64,000 bases of DNA. Source: Sphingopyxis sp. H053. Its GTDB lineage: Bacteria > Pseudomonadota > Alphaproteobacteria > Sphingomonadales > Sphingomonadaceae. Where the stretch lies: the NCBI RefSeq assembly GCF_001468225.1, contig NZ_LNRU01000005.1, forward strand, positions 248,001 to 312,000, in the 5' to 3' direction. Every line of letters starts with the position of its first letter. The first letter of the stretch is position 1. Made by a program: the position numbers and the translations under genes. Of this stretch, positions 27,662 to 36,008 are shown piece by piece. Below the pieces are notes generated by a model that searched no databases, had not been told where the DNA came from, and saw only the letters and a program-made list of their open reading frames with translations.

Positions 27662-28729
27662 CTAATTCTGGAAGATCGCCGGGGTTCCGGGCTTGACCAT
27701 CTGCGCCAGACGCGCGGCGTCCCAATTGGTCAGCCTGACGCAGCCGTGGCTCTCGGCGCGCCCGATCGTATGCGGCTCGCTTGTTCCGTGAATGCCATAG
27801 TGCGGCTTGTTGAGGTCGAGCCACACGACCCCGACCGGGCTGTTCGGCCCGGGTTGCAGCAACACCGCCTCCTTGCTGTCGCTGACGTCCCAGAACAGTT
27901 TCGGATTATAATGAAAGTCGGGATTGCGGCTCACGCCCTGAATCTTCCAGTTGCCGATAGGCAACGGGTCGCGGCTGCTGCCCATCGTGGCAGGAAATTG
28001 CGCGACCAGCTTGTCCCCCTCGTCATAAACTTTCAGCACACCCTCTGATTTGTCGACCACCAGCTTTGCGGCTGCGACCTGTGTCGGCGCGACGCCCAGG
28101 CGTTCGAGCGTGCCGTTCCAGCCGCGCGCGTCCTCGCCCAATGTCGCCCGGTCGATATCGGGGATGTTGGGGACGCGGAATGGCCGGCCCGCGCCCACCA
28201 GCGTCGAGGGGCTGTTCAGCGCGACCAGCGTTTCGGGCGTGGTGTGAAAGCGTTCGGCGAGCGCTTCGGTCAAATTGCGATAGCCCAGCGCGGGCAATTT
28301 GGCCTGGTCGGCCGCGTCTTTCGGAAACGCCGGAACGAACGGCCCCGCAGCAAAGCCGGCGGGAATGATCACCAGCCGGGTCGCGGGAACCTGTTGCCAT
28401 TGTTGCAGCGCCTGCAGCGTCGCCGCGTCGAGTTTGCCGCTGTCGTCGAGGTCATGCGCTTTCTGGAAACCGCGGAGCGCCGCCGTATAGGACTGCCCTT
28501 CCTTTCCATCGATTACTCCCGGCGAAAAGCCGAGACGATCGAGCAGGACTTGCGCGCGAAGCGGCGGTGGTTCGCTGAATGAAACCGCGGCGGGCGGGGC
28601 ATCTTTGAAATCCAACGAAGCCGGATCGGCGGCGACCGTCGATGATGTCGGTTTTTTGGCGCTATCGTCCGGGGCGGCGTTGCAACCGGCGATCAGGAAA
28701 AGGCACGGTAAAAAAGGGGAAAGTTTCAA
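27662..28729 (-). CDS. L,D-transpeptidase lipoprotein (YkuD domain)
   Basis: 355 residues. A lipobox (FLIAGC, Cys16) indicates membrane anchoring facing the periplasm. The segment at about 65-110 (LLDRLGFSPGVIDGKEGQSY, ALRGFQKAHDL) is a peptidoglycan-binding-1 domain. The C-terminal YkuD catalytic domain has GIHGTSEPHTIG and SHGCVRL, with nucleophile Cys330. It would form 3-3 peptidoglycan crosslinks or attach proteins to the wall. The region between them is LysM-like in pattern (LTEALAERFHTTPETLVALN). An intrinsic terminator follows. The gene upstream on the same strand, 99 bp away, is an HD-GYP protein. Confidence 0.9.
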   Translation of the reverse strand: MKLSPFLPCLFLIAGCNAAPDDSAKKPTSSTVAADPASLDFKDAPPAAVSFSEPPPLRAQVLLDRLGFSPGVIDGKEGQSYTAALRGFQKAHDLDDSGKLDAATLQALQQWQQVPATRLVIIPAGFAAGPFVPAFPKDAADQAKLPALGYRNLTEALAERFHTTPETLVALNSPSTLVGAGRPFRVPNIPDIDRATLGEDARGWNGTLERLGVAPTQVAAAKLVVDKSEGVLKVYDEGDKLVAQFPATMGSSRDPLPIGNWKIQGVSRNPDFHYNPKLFWDVSDSKEAVLLQPGPNSPVGVVWLDLNKPHYGIHGTSEPHTIGRAESHGCVRLTNWDAARLAQMVKPGTPAIFQN

Positions 28730-28828
28730 GCGCTGGTCCTCTTGGCTAGGAGCAGGATCAACGATCCTCCGCGCGAAAGGATGCGCGCGCAGCAGGCGAT
28801 CGGCCGCGTGTGAGTCAGTTGGAACTGC

Positions 28829-30178
28829 TCATCGGTCGGCGCCGCGCGGGCCGATCGGATGATCGGGATCCGGCACGGCGGCCGACGCCGTGCTCGACGC
28901 AAGGATGCGAACGCGCAGCGCATCCCAATCTTGAAAGCGCCAGAAATTCGGGCTGTCGCGACTGATGATCCGCGGATGTTCGGCCGCCGGCGCGATCGCG
29001 CGGTCGATGGGTTCGATCTCGGACAGCGTCTCGCAGTCGAAAAAGACCCGAACGACGACATCTTCGTCCGCATCGCCGGCGCTTCCGGCGATAACCCCGA
29101 GCTCGCCGGTCGACAGCCGGACCAGTGTTCCGACCGGAAAGATCCCCAGGCTATCGGCGAAGCGGTCGAGCAGCATGGGGTCGAAATGCCCAGTCCATTT
29201 CTGCATCGCGGTCAGCGCCTCGCACGGCGTCCACGCGTCCTTGTACGGCCGGTTCGACGTCACTGCGTCATAGACGTCGCAAATCGCCCCCATGCGCGCG
29301 GCGAGCGACAGCTCGTCACCCTTCAGGCCGCCCGGATAACCCGACCCGTCGATCTTTTCATGATGCCGCAGGCAGAGTTCGAGCGCGAGGCCGGGGGCGC
29401 CGGGCGAACTTGCGAGCAGGCGATGACCGGCGACCGGATGGCTCCGCACCGACCGCATTTCGACTTTCGACAGTGCGCCGGGCTTGTTCAATATCGCGTC
29501 GGACACCGCGACCTTGCCGACATCGTGCAGCAGTCCCGCGACGCCCAGATCCTCGACCTCCTGCGGTCCGAGCCCCATGTGGCGGGCGAAGTTGATCATC
29601 AGCGCGCAGACCGCGACCGAATGAAGATAGGTATATTCGTCCTTCTCCTTGAGCCGGACGAGGTTGATCAGCGCCTTGGAATCGCGCTCGATCGAGGCGC
29701 CGATCGCGCTGGCGAGCTTGACCATCCGGCGAACCTCGACCGCCCGGCCCAGCCGCGCGGCGTCGAACATGTCGACCACGGCCTCGCACGTCCGCTCGAT
29801 CGCCCGCTTGGCGCGGCGGCACTCCCCGGCATAGCCGCGGCGGCGGCGTGGCGCGTCGCGCGCGGGCGACGACGGCGGCGCAAAAGTGGCCGCCGCCCGG
29901 AGCGAAATGGCCTCGCCCCCCGATCGTTTCGATGCCGACGGACGCTTGCCCTGCGGCTTTTCTCTGGTTTCGGTCTCTAGCCGATCTTCGGGCGCGCCAA
30001 GGCCGCGCCCTTCGTCGATGACGATGCCATCGATGCCTGAATGGCGGATTCGCTGCAGCTGGTCCTGGGTCTCGACCCGAAAATAACGGCGCCAGAACGG
30101 GTGGTCGAACCACGACCCTTCAAAGGCGTGGATGAACATGCCGATCTCGACGTCTTCTGGTCTTATTCGAACAAGCAT
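28829..30178 (-). CDS. HD-GYP domain cyclic-di-GMP phosphodiesterase
   Basis: 449 residues. The N-terminal part (RIRPEDVEIGMFIHAFEGSW ...) is a DUF3391 domain, which commonly precedes HD-GYP. The catalytic domain has HDVGK (218-222), a following His (HPVAGH near 247-252) and the diagnostic HHEKIDGSGYP (272-282). Then comes the activity-associated RPYKDAWTP segment, so the enzyme looks intact and should degrade c-di-GMP to pGpG or GMP. A basic, disordered stretch (about 70-125) separates the domains. The C-terminal 60 residues end in a low-complexity tail. It presumably affects motility and biofilm, which would fit the nearby exopolysaccharide genes. Confidence 0.9.
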   Translation of the reverse strand: MLVRIRPEDVEIGMFIHAFEGSWFDHPFWRRYFRVETQDQLQRIRHSGIDGIVIDEGRGLGAPEDRLETETREKPQGKRPSASKRSGGEAISLRAAATFAPPSSPARDAPRRRRGYAGECRRAKRAIERTCEAVVDMFDAARLGRAVEVRRMVKLASAIGASIERDSKALINLVRLKEKDEYTYLHSVAVCALMINFARHMGLGPQEVEDLGVAGLLHDVGKVAVSDAILNKPGALSKVEMRSVRSHPVAGHRLLASSPGAPGLALELCLRHHEKIDGSGYPGGLKGDELSLAARMGAICDVYDAVTSNRPYKDAWTPCEALTAMQKWTGHFDPMLLDRFADSLGIFPVGTLVRLSTGELGVIAGSAGDADEDVVVRVFFDCETLSEIEPIDRAIAPAAEHPRIISRDSPNFWRFQDWDALRVRILASSTASAAVPDPDHPIGPRGADR

Positions 30179-30266
30179 TTTCGGTCCCGTCGCGGCCGAT
30201 CACCGCGCCACGTTCCAAATACGGCACGGCGCGTGTCGATTTAAGCCGCGCATCGGCGATTTTCGG

Positions 30267-31655
30267 TCAATCGCCCGCGAAATCGAACGCGCTCACCCCG
30301 CGCTCGCCTTCGCGGAAGCGCAGCGGGCGGCCGAGCGGCGGCATCGAACGCTGGACACAGCCCGTCCGCGTGCAGCGGCGGCAGCCGAGCCCGATCGGCG
30401 TCGCGGGGCTGCGCATCAGGTCGATCCCGCGCGCCGCGATCAACGGCGCGGCGACCTTGGCATCGACCCCGACACACACGGCAAAGCGCGCGGGCGTGCC
30501 GCTTCCGGTCGCGCCGGGGGCGGCGACCGAACGCGACTGGGTGAACCAGCGCGATCCGTCCTCGAGTTCGACCAGATCGGCGACCACCTCGCCGGGGCGG
30601 GCGAAGGCTTCATGGACTCCCCACAAAGGGCAGCGCGCATCGCCGTCGACCAGCGGCGACTGGCTCGCGCCGGCATAGCGTTTGCTCCCCTGCCCCGCGC
30701 GGTCGATGCGCAGCATGAAGAAGGGCAGCCCGCGCGCGCCGACACGCTGGAGCGTCGTCAACCGGTGCGCGACCTGCTCATAGCCCGCACCGAAACGGCG
30801 CTGGAGCAACAGCAGATCATAACCCGTCGCATCGCACGCGCGCAGGAAGCGGCTGTACGGCATCATCAGCGCGGCCGCGAAATATTGGATCAGATGGCGC
30901 TCGAACAATCGCGCGGCGGCCGTTTCAGCAAATTCGGCGCCCGCGACGAGCGCGTCGATCTCGGCCTTCGCCTCGATCTGCGCCAGCGTCGCCGCCGCCT
31001 GAAAGGTGCGCGACGCGGGGCGCAGCAGTTCGTTCAGCATCAATTGCCGCGCGTGCCAGTCGAGCCAGCGCAGCCGGTCGGGCATCACGTCGCTCGGCAG
31101 GATGCGGATGCCGAGCTGGTGCCGCGTGCGCAAACGCTCCGAAATCGTGCCGTAAAGATCGCCGCCCGCGAGCCGCAATTCGTCGGCCAGCTCCTCGGCA
31201 CGCGCGTCGAGATCGGGGAAATGGTTGCGCCATTTCTCGATCGCGCGGCGCACCGCGGCAACTTCGGGCGCATCCCCTTCGCCATCCGCGCGCCCCTCGG
31301 GCGCCGCATCGAACAATCGGGCAAAGGCGGCGGCGGTGGCCGGCGCCGTCTGGAGCCACTCCTCGACCTCGTGCGTCCCGATGCCGAGGTCGGCGAAGCG
31401 CGGGTCGGCGAGCCGCCGCCGGAGTCCGGCGAGCCCACCGGGCAAGTCTTCCGCGCCGAGCTTCGCCGCATCGAACCCGAAGCGTTCAGCCAGTTTAACG
31501 ATGACTGTCGCGCTGAGCGGCCGCTGGCCATGCTCGATCAGATTGAGATAGCTCGGCGAAATGTCGAGCGCATCGGCCATCGCCGCCTGCGTCATCGCCG
31601 CCTCGCGCCGCACCTTGCGCACCGCCGGCCCGGCAAACACCCGTCGCTCCGCCAT
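30267..31655 (-). CDS. ScfR/RamB-type XRE regulator with IrrE-like domain
   Basis: 462 residues. The N-terminal XRE helix-turn-helix is at about 10-65 (MTQAAMADALDISPSYLNLIEHGQRPLS). The middle holds an ImmA/IrrE-like domain (about 160-290), but I see no clear HExxH in it. The C-terminal DUF2083-type domain ends with a Cys cluster (GLGCRRCTRTGCVQR). This layout matches short-chain fatty acyl regulators (ScfR, RamB, PrpR), which sense acyl-CoA and control glyoxylate or propionate genes. It is divergent from isocitrate lyase, which supports that role. I use the ATG at 31655; a GTG one codon earlier is possible. Direct repeats in the shared gap may be its operator. Confidence 0.87.
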   Translation of the reverse strand: MAERRVFAGPAVRKVRREAAMTQAAMADALDISPSYLNLIEHGQRPLSATVIVKLAERFGFDAAKLGAEDLPGGLAGLRRRLADPRFADLGIGTHEVEEWLQTAPATAAAFARLFDAAPEGRADGEGDAPEVAAVRRAIEKWRNHFPDLDARAEELADELRLAGGDLYGTISERLRTRHQLGIRILPSDVMPDRLRWLDWHARQLMLNELLRPASRTFQAAATLAQIEAKAEIDALVAGAEFAETAAARLFERHLIQYFAAALMMPYSRFLRACDATGYDLLLLQRRFGAGYEQVAHRLTTLQRVGARGLPFFMLRIDRAGQGSKRYAGASQSPLVDGDARCPLWGVHEAFARPGEVVADLVELEDGSRWFTQSRSVAAPGATGSGTPARFAVCVGVDAKVAAPLIAARGIDLMRSPATPIGLGCRRCTRTGCVQRSMPPLGRPLRFREGERGVSAFDFAGD

Positions 31656-31658
31656 CAC

Positions 31659-31718
31659 GTGTAACTTTCTTTACTAATTTACACGCCAATTTACACCTAT
31701 CTGCCATATTTCACAAAT
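31659..31718. promoter_or_regulatory. Divergent control region of the regulator and aceA
   Basis: AT-rich DNA with two AATTTACAC direct repeats (31676-31684 and 31688-31696, 12-bp period). An opposed GTGTAA (31659-31664) makes an inverted pair with the first repeat. TTTACA at 31690, about 17-18 bp before ACAAATATT, could be the -35 of aceA, so a protein on the repeats would block it. The binding protein is inferred to be the divergent ScfR-type regulator. Confidence 0.5.
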
Positions 31719-31794
31719 ATTATTGACAAAGCTTTTCACTTTCGGCGGCAGTTTCGCCAACTTCCACCCATCACCTCCGCACAAGGATATGACG

Positions 31795-33387
31795 ATGGGT
31801 TATCAGGAAGACATGGCGCAGGCAGGCCGCCTCATCCGCGATTACGACGGCACGTGGGACGGCATCAGCGGCGAAAGCATCGCCCGCATGCGCGCCCAGA
31901 ACAAGTTCAAGACCGGCCTCGACGTCGCCCGCTACACCGCGCGCATCATGCGTGCCGACATGGCCGCCTATGACGCCGATCCCGCGAACTACACCCAGTC
32001 CTTGGGCTGCTGGCACGGCTTCATCGCGCAGCAGAAGATGATCTCGATCAAGAAGCATTTCGGCACCGTCAAGGGACGTTACATCTACCTCTCGGGCTGG
32101 ATGATCGCGGCGCTGCGTAGCGAATTCGGTCCGCTGCCCGACCAGTCGATGCACGAAAAGACCAGCGTTCCGGCGCTGATCGAGGAAATCTACACCTTCC
32201 TGCGTCAGGCCGACGCGCGCGAACTCGGCGGCCTGTTCCGCGAACTCGACGCCGCGCGCGCCGAGGGCGACGAACTCAAGGCCAAGCAGATCCAGGCCGC
32301 GATCGACAATCACGAAACCCACGTCGTGCCGATCATCGCCGACATCGACGCGGGCTTCGGCAACGCCGAGGCGACCTACCTCCTCGCCAAGAAGATGATC
32401 GAGGCCGGCGCCTGCGCACTCCAGATCGAAAATCAGGTCTCGGACGAAAAGCAGTGCGGGCATCAGGACGGCAAGGTCACCGTGCCGCACGAGGACTTCA
32501 TCGCGAAGATCCGCGCCTGCCGCTACGCCTTCATGGAACTCGGCGTCGAGGACGGCATCATCGTGACGCGCACCGACAGCCTCGGCGCGGGCCTGACCAA
32601 GCAGATCGCCTTCACGAAGGAACCCGGCGACCTTGGCGACCAGTATAACAGCTTCCTCGATTGCGAAGAGGTCGAAGGCGCGGGCAACCCCGGCGACGTC
32701 CTGATCAACCGCGACGGCAAGCTGGTGCGCCCGAAGCGCCTGCCCTCGAACCTCTATCAGTTCCGTTCGGGAACCGGCGAAGATCGTTGCGTTATGGACT
32801 GCATCGCTTCGCTGCAGAACGGCGCCGACCTGCTGTGGATCGAGACCGAAAAGCCGCACATCGAACAGATCGCCGGCATGGTCGACCGCATCCGCGAAGT
32901 CGTCCCCAACGCGAAGCTCGCGTACAATAATTCGCCGAGCTTCAACTGGACGCTGAACTTCCGCCAGCAGGTGTTCGACGCGTGGGAGAAGGACGGCAAG
33001 GACGTCAGCGCCTATGACCGCGCCAAGCTGATGAGCGTCGATTATGATGGCACGCCGCTCGGCGACGAAGCCGACAACCGCATCCGTACCTTCCAGCGCG
33101 ATTCGGCGAAGCGGGCGGGGATATTCCACCACCTGATCACGCTGCCGACCTATCACACCGCGGCGCTGTCGACCGACAATCTCGCCAAGGAATATTTCGG
33201 CGACGAAGCGATGCTGGGTTACGTCAAGGGTGTCCAGCGCGCCGAGATCCGCCAGGGCATCGCCTGCGTGAAGCACCAGAATATGTCGGGCAGCGACATC
33301 GGCGACGATCATAAGGAATATTTCGCCGGCGAAGCGGCCCTCAAGGCCGCAGGCAAGGACAACACGATGAACCAGTTCGCCGCGTAA
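31795..33387 (+). CDS. aceA: Isocitrate lyase
   Basis: Splits isocitrate into glyoxylate and succinate, the first step of the glyoxylate shunt used for growth on acetate and fatty acids. At 530 residues it belongs to the longer subfamily found in Pseudomonas and related groups. The active-site hexapeptide reads KQCGHQ instead of the KKCGH of E. coli (about residues 219-224), which is normal in that subfamily. Other markers are DIDAGFGNAEATYLL, VTRTDSLGAGL and YNNSPSFNW. The ATG at 31795 has AAGGA 7 nt upstream; the ATG at 31789 would leave only 1 nt. It is divergent from an ScfR/RamB-type regulator. Confidence 0.96.
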   Translation: MGYQEDMAQAGRLIRDYDGTWDGISGESIARMRAQNKFKTGLDVARYTARIMRADMAAYDADPANYTQSLGCWHGFIAQQKMISIKKHFGTVKGRYIYLSGWMIAALRSEFGPLPDQSMHEKTSVPALIEEIYTFLRQADARELGGLFRELDAARAEGDELKAKQIQAAIDNHETHVVPIIADIDAGFGNAEATYLLAKKMIEAGACALQIENQVSDEKQCGHQDGKVTVPHEDFIAKIRACRYAFMELGVEDGIIVTRTDSLGAGLTKQIAFTKEPGDLGDQYNSFLDCEEVEGAGNPGDVLINRDGKLVRPKRLPSNLYQFRSGTGEDRCVMDCIASLQNGADLLWIETEKPHIEQIAGMVDRIREVVPNAKLAYNNSPSFNWTLNFRQQVFDAWEKDGKDVSAYDRAKLMSVDYDGTPLGDEADNRIRTFQRDSAKRAGIFHHLITLPTYHTAALSTDNLAKEYFGDEAMLGYVKGVQRAEIRQGIACVKHQNMSGSDIGDDHKEYFAGEAALKAAGKDNTMNQFAA

Positions 33388-33396
33388 ACAAGTTAG

Positions 33397-33530
33397 ACGC
33401 GGGGGCCCGTTGCAACCCCCGCGTCGCCCATCTTGGCGCGGGGGCCAGCGACCCGACCCCCGTGCCTCCCGAGCTTTCCTGGGGAGGAAAGCCTGTCCGT
33501 CGGAAGCCCTTGCGCTTCCGGCGGACATTT
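33397..33530 (+). terminator. Two hairpins after aceA, the second an intrinsic terminator
   Basis: GACGCGGGGG pairs with CCCCCGCGTC just after the aceA stop (about 33397-33424). Further on, GTCCGTCGGAAGC pairs with GCTTCCGGCGGAC (about 33496-33527), followed by ATTTTTATT, a good plus-strand intrinsic terminator. The second also separates the convergent terC gene. Confidence 0.7.
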
Positions 33531-34517
33531 TTATTGCGGCAATGCCGCTTCTTCCTCGCGCGTCTTGACCAGCGACCAGATGATGCCGCCTGCGATCAAG
33601 GCTACCGTCACGCCCAGGCTGACCAGCGGCGGGAATTTCGCTCCGCCCAGCACGAAGTCGGCAACGAAGATTTTCGATCCGATAAAGATCAGCACCAGCG
33701 CGAGCGCATATTTGAGATAGTGGAAACGGTGGACCATCGCCGACAGCGCAAAATAGAGCGCGCGCAGGCCAAGGATCGCCATGATATTCGACGTGTAGAC
33801 GATGAAGGTGTCGGTCGTGATCGCGAAGATCGCCGGCACGCTGTCGACCGCGAACACAAGGTCGGCGAGGTTGATCACGACGAGCGCGAGGAAGAGCGGC
33901 GTCGCGGCGAGGACGATCTTGCCGGTCTTCGTATCGGGCACGCGCACGAAGAATTTTTCGCCGTGCAGTTCCTCAGTGATCGGCATCCGGCGCGACAGCC
34001 ACTTGACCACCGGATTGCCCTTCACGTCCATCGGCTTTTCGCTCGCGAACAGCATCTTCACGCCGGTGAACACGAGGAACGCGGCGAAGATATAGAGCAG
34101 CCAGCCATATTCGGTGACGAGCGCCGCGCCGCCCGCGATCATGATGCCGCGCAGCACGATCACCGCGACGATGCCCCAGAGGAGCGCGCGATACTGGTAG
34201 CGCGGCGGGATCGCGAAGGTCGTGAAGATCAGCGAGATGACGAAGATATTGTCGATCGACAGCGCCTTCTCGATGAAGAAGCCGGTATAATATTGCAGGC
34301 CGGCCTCGCCGCCCTTCGCGGCCCAGACCCACGCGCCGAACGCGGTCGCGATACCGATGTAGAGCGCCGAGAGCTTCAAGCTCTCGCCGATCCCCATCTC
34401 CTTGTTTTCCTTGTTGAGAATGCCAAGGTCGAAGGCAGTGAGCGCGATAACGAGCGCGATGAACGACAGCCAGAACCAGGCCGGGGTGCCCAGCCAGTCG
34501 GCAAACAGAAATTCCAT
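33531..34517 (-). CDS. TerC/Alx family integral membrane protein
   Basis: 328 residues with about nine membrane helices. TerC family landmarks are AFDLGILNKE, the acidic intramembrane pair in EKALSIDNIFVISLIF, and the repeat-related NLADLVFAVDSVPAIFAIT. The conserved aspartates inside the membrane suggest metal-ion movement. Alx/TerC homologues in E. coli and Bacillus export manganese and are often riboswitch-controlled. Here it lies 68 bp downstream of ydcH, and a strong GNRA-capped hairpin (CCGAGC..GAAA..GCTCGG) occupies that gap. The promoter appears to be before ydcH, behind a long structured leader. Start ATG at 34517. Confidence 0.9.
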   Translation of the reverse strand: MEFLFADWLGTPAWFWLSFIALVIALTAFDLGILNKENKEMGIGESLKLSALYIGIATAFGAWVWAAKGGEAGLQYYTGFFIEKALSIDNIFVISLIFTTFAIPPRYQYRALLWGIVAVIVLRGIMIAGGAALVTEYGWLLYIFAAFLVFTGVKMLFASEKPMDVKGNPVVKWLSRRMPITEELHGEKFFVRVPDTKTGKIVLAATPLFLALVVINLADLVFAVDSVPAIFAITTDTFIVYTSNIMAILGLRALYFALSAMVHRFHYLKYALALVLIFIGSKIFVADFVLGGAKFPPLVSLGVTVALIAGGIIWSLVKTREEEAALPQ

Positions 34518-34585
34518 GGTGATTTCCCTGGATATGCCGAGCGCGCCGCCTTTCGGCAGCGTGCTCGGTCCTTAGTTATGATGGA

Positions 34586-34792
34586 TTAGCGCGCGAGCGC
34601 CGGGCGCAGCGCGGGCCGCCCCAAAGAAGCCAGGGTCAGCGCGGCAAGCCGTTCCTTCACCGCGAGCTTCAGCGTTTTGAGGCGCAGCAATCGGAACGGA
34701 TCGGCGCCGCGCCGGCGCACCTCGCGGCGCTCGGCATCGTCGAGTTGGCGATGCAGCACGGTCAGGCGATAAAGATTGGGATTCAAAGTCAT
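34586..34792 (-). CDS. YdcH family (DUF465) small protein
   Basis: A 68-residue basic helical protein. The pattern LYRLTVLHRQLDDAERREVRRR followed by LLRLKTLKLAVKERL is the DUF465/YdcH hairpin, though the C-terminus is extended by an Ala/Arg/Pro tail. The function is unknown in any organism I can name. AGGAGG lies 6 nt before the ATG at 34792, next to a small TGATT/AATCA hairpin that could gate it. A good promoter lies about 155 nt upstream. It is probably cotranscribed with terC. Confidence 0.85.
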   Translation of the reverse strand: MTLNPNLYRLTVLHRQLDDAERREVRRRGADPFRLLRLKTLKLAVKERLAALTLASLGRPALRPALAR

Positions 34793-34948
34793 ACAGGGCC
34801 TCCTGATTGAGAAATCAAGCAGGTGACGCCGATGCCGGGACCCCGGAAACAGGGGGGAGATAGGGCCAGAGCATCGGAGTCACCCGATGCGGTCCGACAT
34901 CACGTGGCGGGATATGTCCCGCCGACGCCAGAGGGGCCCGGCCCGCAT
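34793..34948 (-). ncRNA. Structured 5' leader of ydcH-terC, candidate riboswitch
   Basis: The transcript from the promoter at 34955-34983 would carry about 155 nt before ydcH. It contains a 13-bp helix with one mismatch pairing 34822-34835 (GGTGACgCCGATGC) with 34871-34884 (GCATCGGaGTCACC). The same 34871-34877 segment can instead pair with CCGATGC at 34884-34890. A third stem, GGCGGGA-TATG-TCCCGCC, lies at 34906-34923. Two mutually exclusive helices ahead of a metal-transport operon are typical of a regulatory RNA. It does not match the yybP-ykoY consensus I know. Confidence 0.5.
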
Positions 34949-34954
34949 TTCTTT

Positions 34955-34983
34955 TATTTAGGGTGTCGCCCCACCGCTTGCAA
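34955..34983 (-). promoter_or_regulatory. Sigma-70-type promoter for the ydcH-terC operon
   Basis: On the minus strand: TTGCAA (34983-34978), a 17-bp spacer, then TAAATA (34960-34955). The AT-rich -10 stands out from GC-rich surroundings. The predicted start near 34948 gives a leader of about 155 nt. Confidence 0.6.
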
Positions 34984-35032
34984 GTCCCCCGGCGCCCCGG
35001 CACGCTGCGATGGAAAAAGGAGGAGGGTTCGA

Positions 35033-35800
35033 ATGAGCATGCTTGTCCGGAGCGATGGCCCCGTTACGATCGTCACCATCGACCGCCCCGCGCGCCGTAA
35101 TGCGGTCGATCCCGATACCGCCGTCGCATTGCGGAATGTCTTCGCGGCCTTCGCCGCCGACGAAAATGCGCGCGTCGCGATCCTGACCGGCAGCGACGGG
35201 CATTTCTGCGCGGGCTTCGACCTCAATGCGGTCGGCACGTCGCGCTACGACCCAGATGGCCCCGGGCCGATGGGACCGACGCGCATGCTGCTCGACAAGC
35301 CGGTGATCGCCGCGGTCGAAGGACACGCCGTCGCCGGCGGGCTCGAACTCGCGCTCTGGTGCGACCTGCGCGTCGCGGCGGCGAGCGCGGTGTTCGGCGT
35401 CTATTGCCGCCGCTGGGGCGTGCCGCTGATCGACGGCGGCACCGTGCGCCTGCCGCGCATCGTCGGCCAGGGCCGCGCCCTCGACATGATCCTGACCGGC
35501 CGCCCGGTCCCCGCCGACGAGGCGCAGCGCATCGGCCTTGCCGACCGCGTCGTTGCCGACGGCCAGGCGCTTGCCGCCGCGATCGAGCTGGCGAAACAGA
35601 TCGCCGCCTTCCCGCAAATCTGCATGAACAGCGACCGGCTCAGCGCGTATCGTCAGTGGGATTTCGACATCAAAGGCGCGCTCGCGCATGAAGCGCATGC
35701 CGGGGTTGCCGCGCTCCGCGAAGGCGCGGCGGCGGGGGCCAAACGCTTTACCGAAGGCGCCGGCCGCGGCGGCAGCTTTGCCGCCTTCAAGGAGGAATGA
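35033..35800 (+). CDS. Crotonase/enoyl-CoA hydratase family protein
   Basis: 255 residues of crotonase fold. N-terminal VTIVTIDRPARRNAVD, the first oxyanion segment AFHCAGFDL-like (GHFCAGFDLNAVG, about 58-70) and the second, EGHAVAGGLELALWCDLRV, are present. After that, VYCRRWGVPLIDGGTVRLPR carries an Asp where the catalytic glutamate pair often sits, so dehydration or isomerisation chemistry cannot be told. The start ATG at 35033 is preceded by GGAGGAGGG. It stands alone between the divergent ydcH-terC operon and a convergent regulator gene. The coenzyme-A ester used is unknown. Confidence 0.88.
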   Translation: MSMLVRSDGPVTIVTIDRPARRNAVDPDTAVALRNVFAAFAADENARVAILTGSDGHFCAGFDLNAVGTSRYDPDGPGPMGPTRMLLDKPVIAAVEGHAVAGGLELALWCDLRVAAASAVFGVYCRRWGVPLIDGGTVRLPRIVGQGRALDMILTGRPVPADEAQRIGLADRVVADGQALAAAIELAKQIAAFPQICMNSDRLSAYRQWDFDIKGALAHEAHAGVAALREGAAAGAKRFTEGAGRGGSFAAFKEE

Positions 35801-36008
35801 CGACGAAGATATGGATTACGGCCGCCCAGCTCGTTTCCGCATCGCGAAAAGGACAAGGCGACCGCCCGGGGGCAAGCCCGGCCGGTCGAAGTGGGAGGGG
35901 CATCGTCTGCGCGCGTGCGAAGTCCGCAACTTTGCGGAACGCACGGGGCGTCAGGGTTGATTGGTATGTTAGCGCCACGCGATGCCGGCGGTGCAAACCG
36001 ACCCGCGA

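Noticed and set aside
34518..34585. A yybP-ykoY manganese riboswitch directly before terC
   Set aside because: Only one GNRA hairpin is present; the conserved yybP-ykoY loops are missing.
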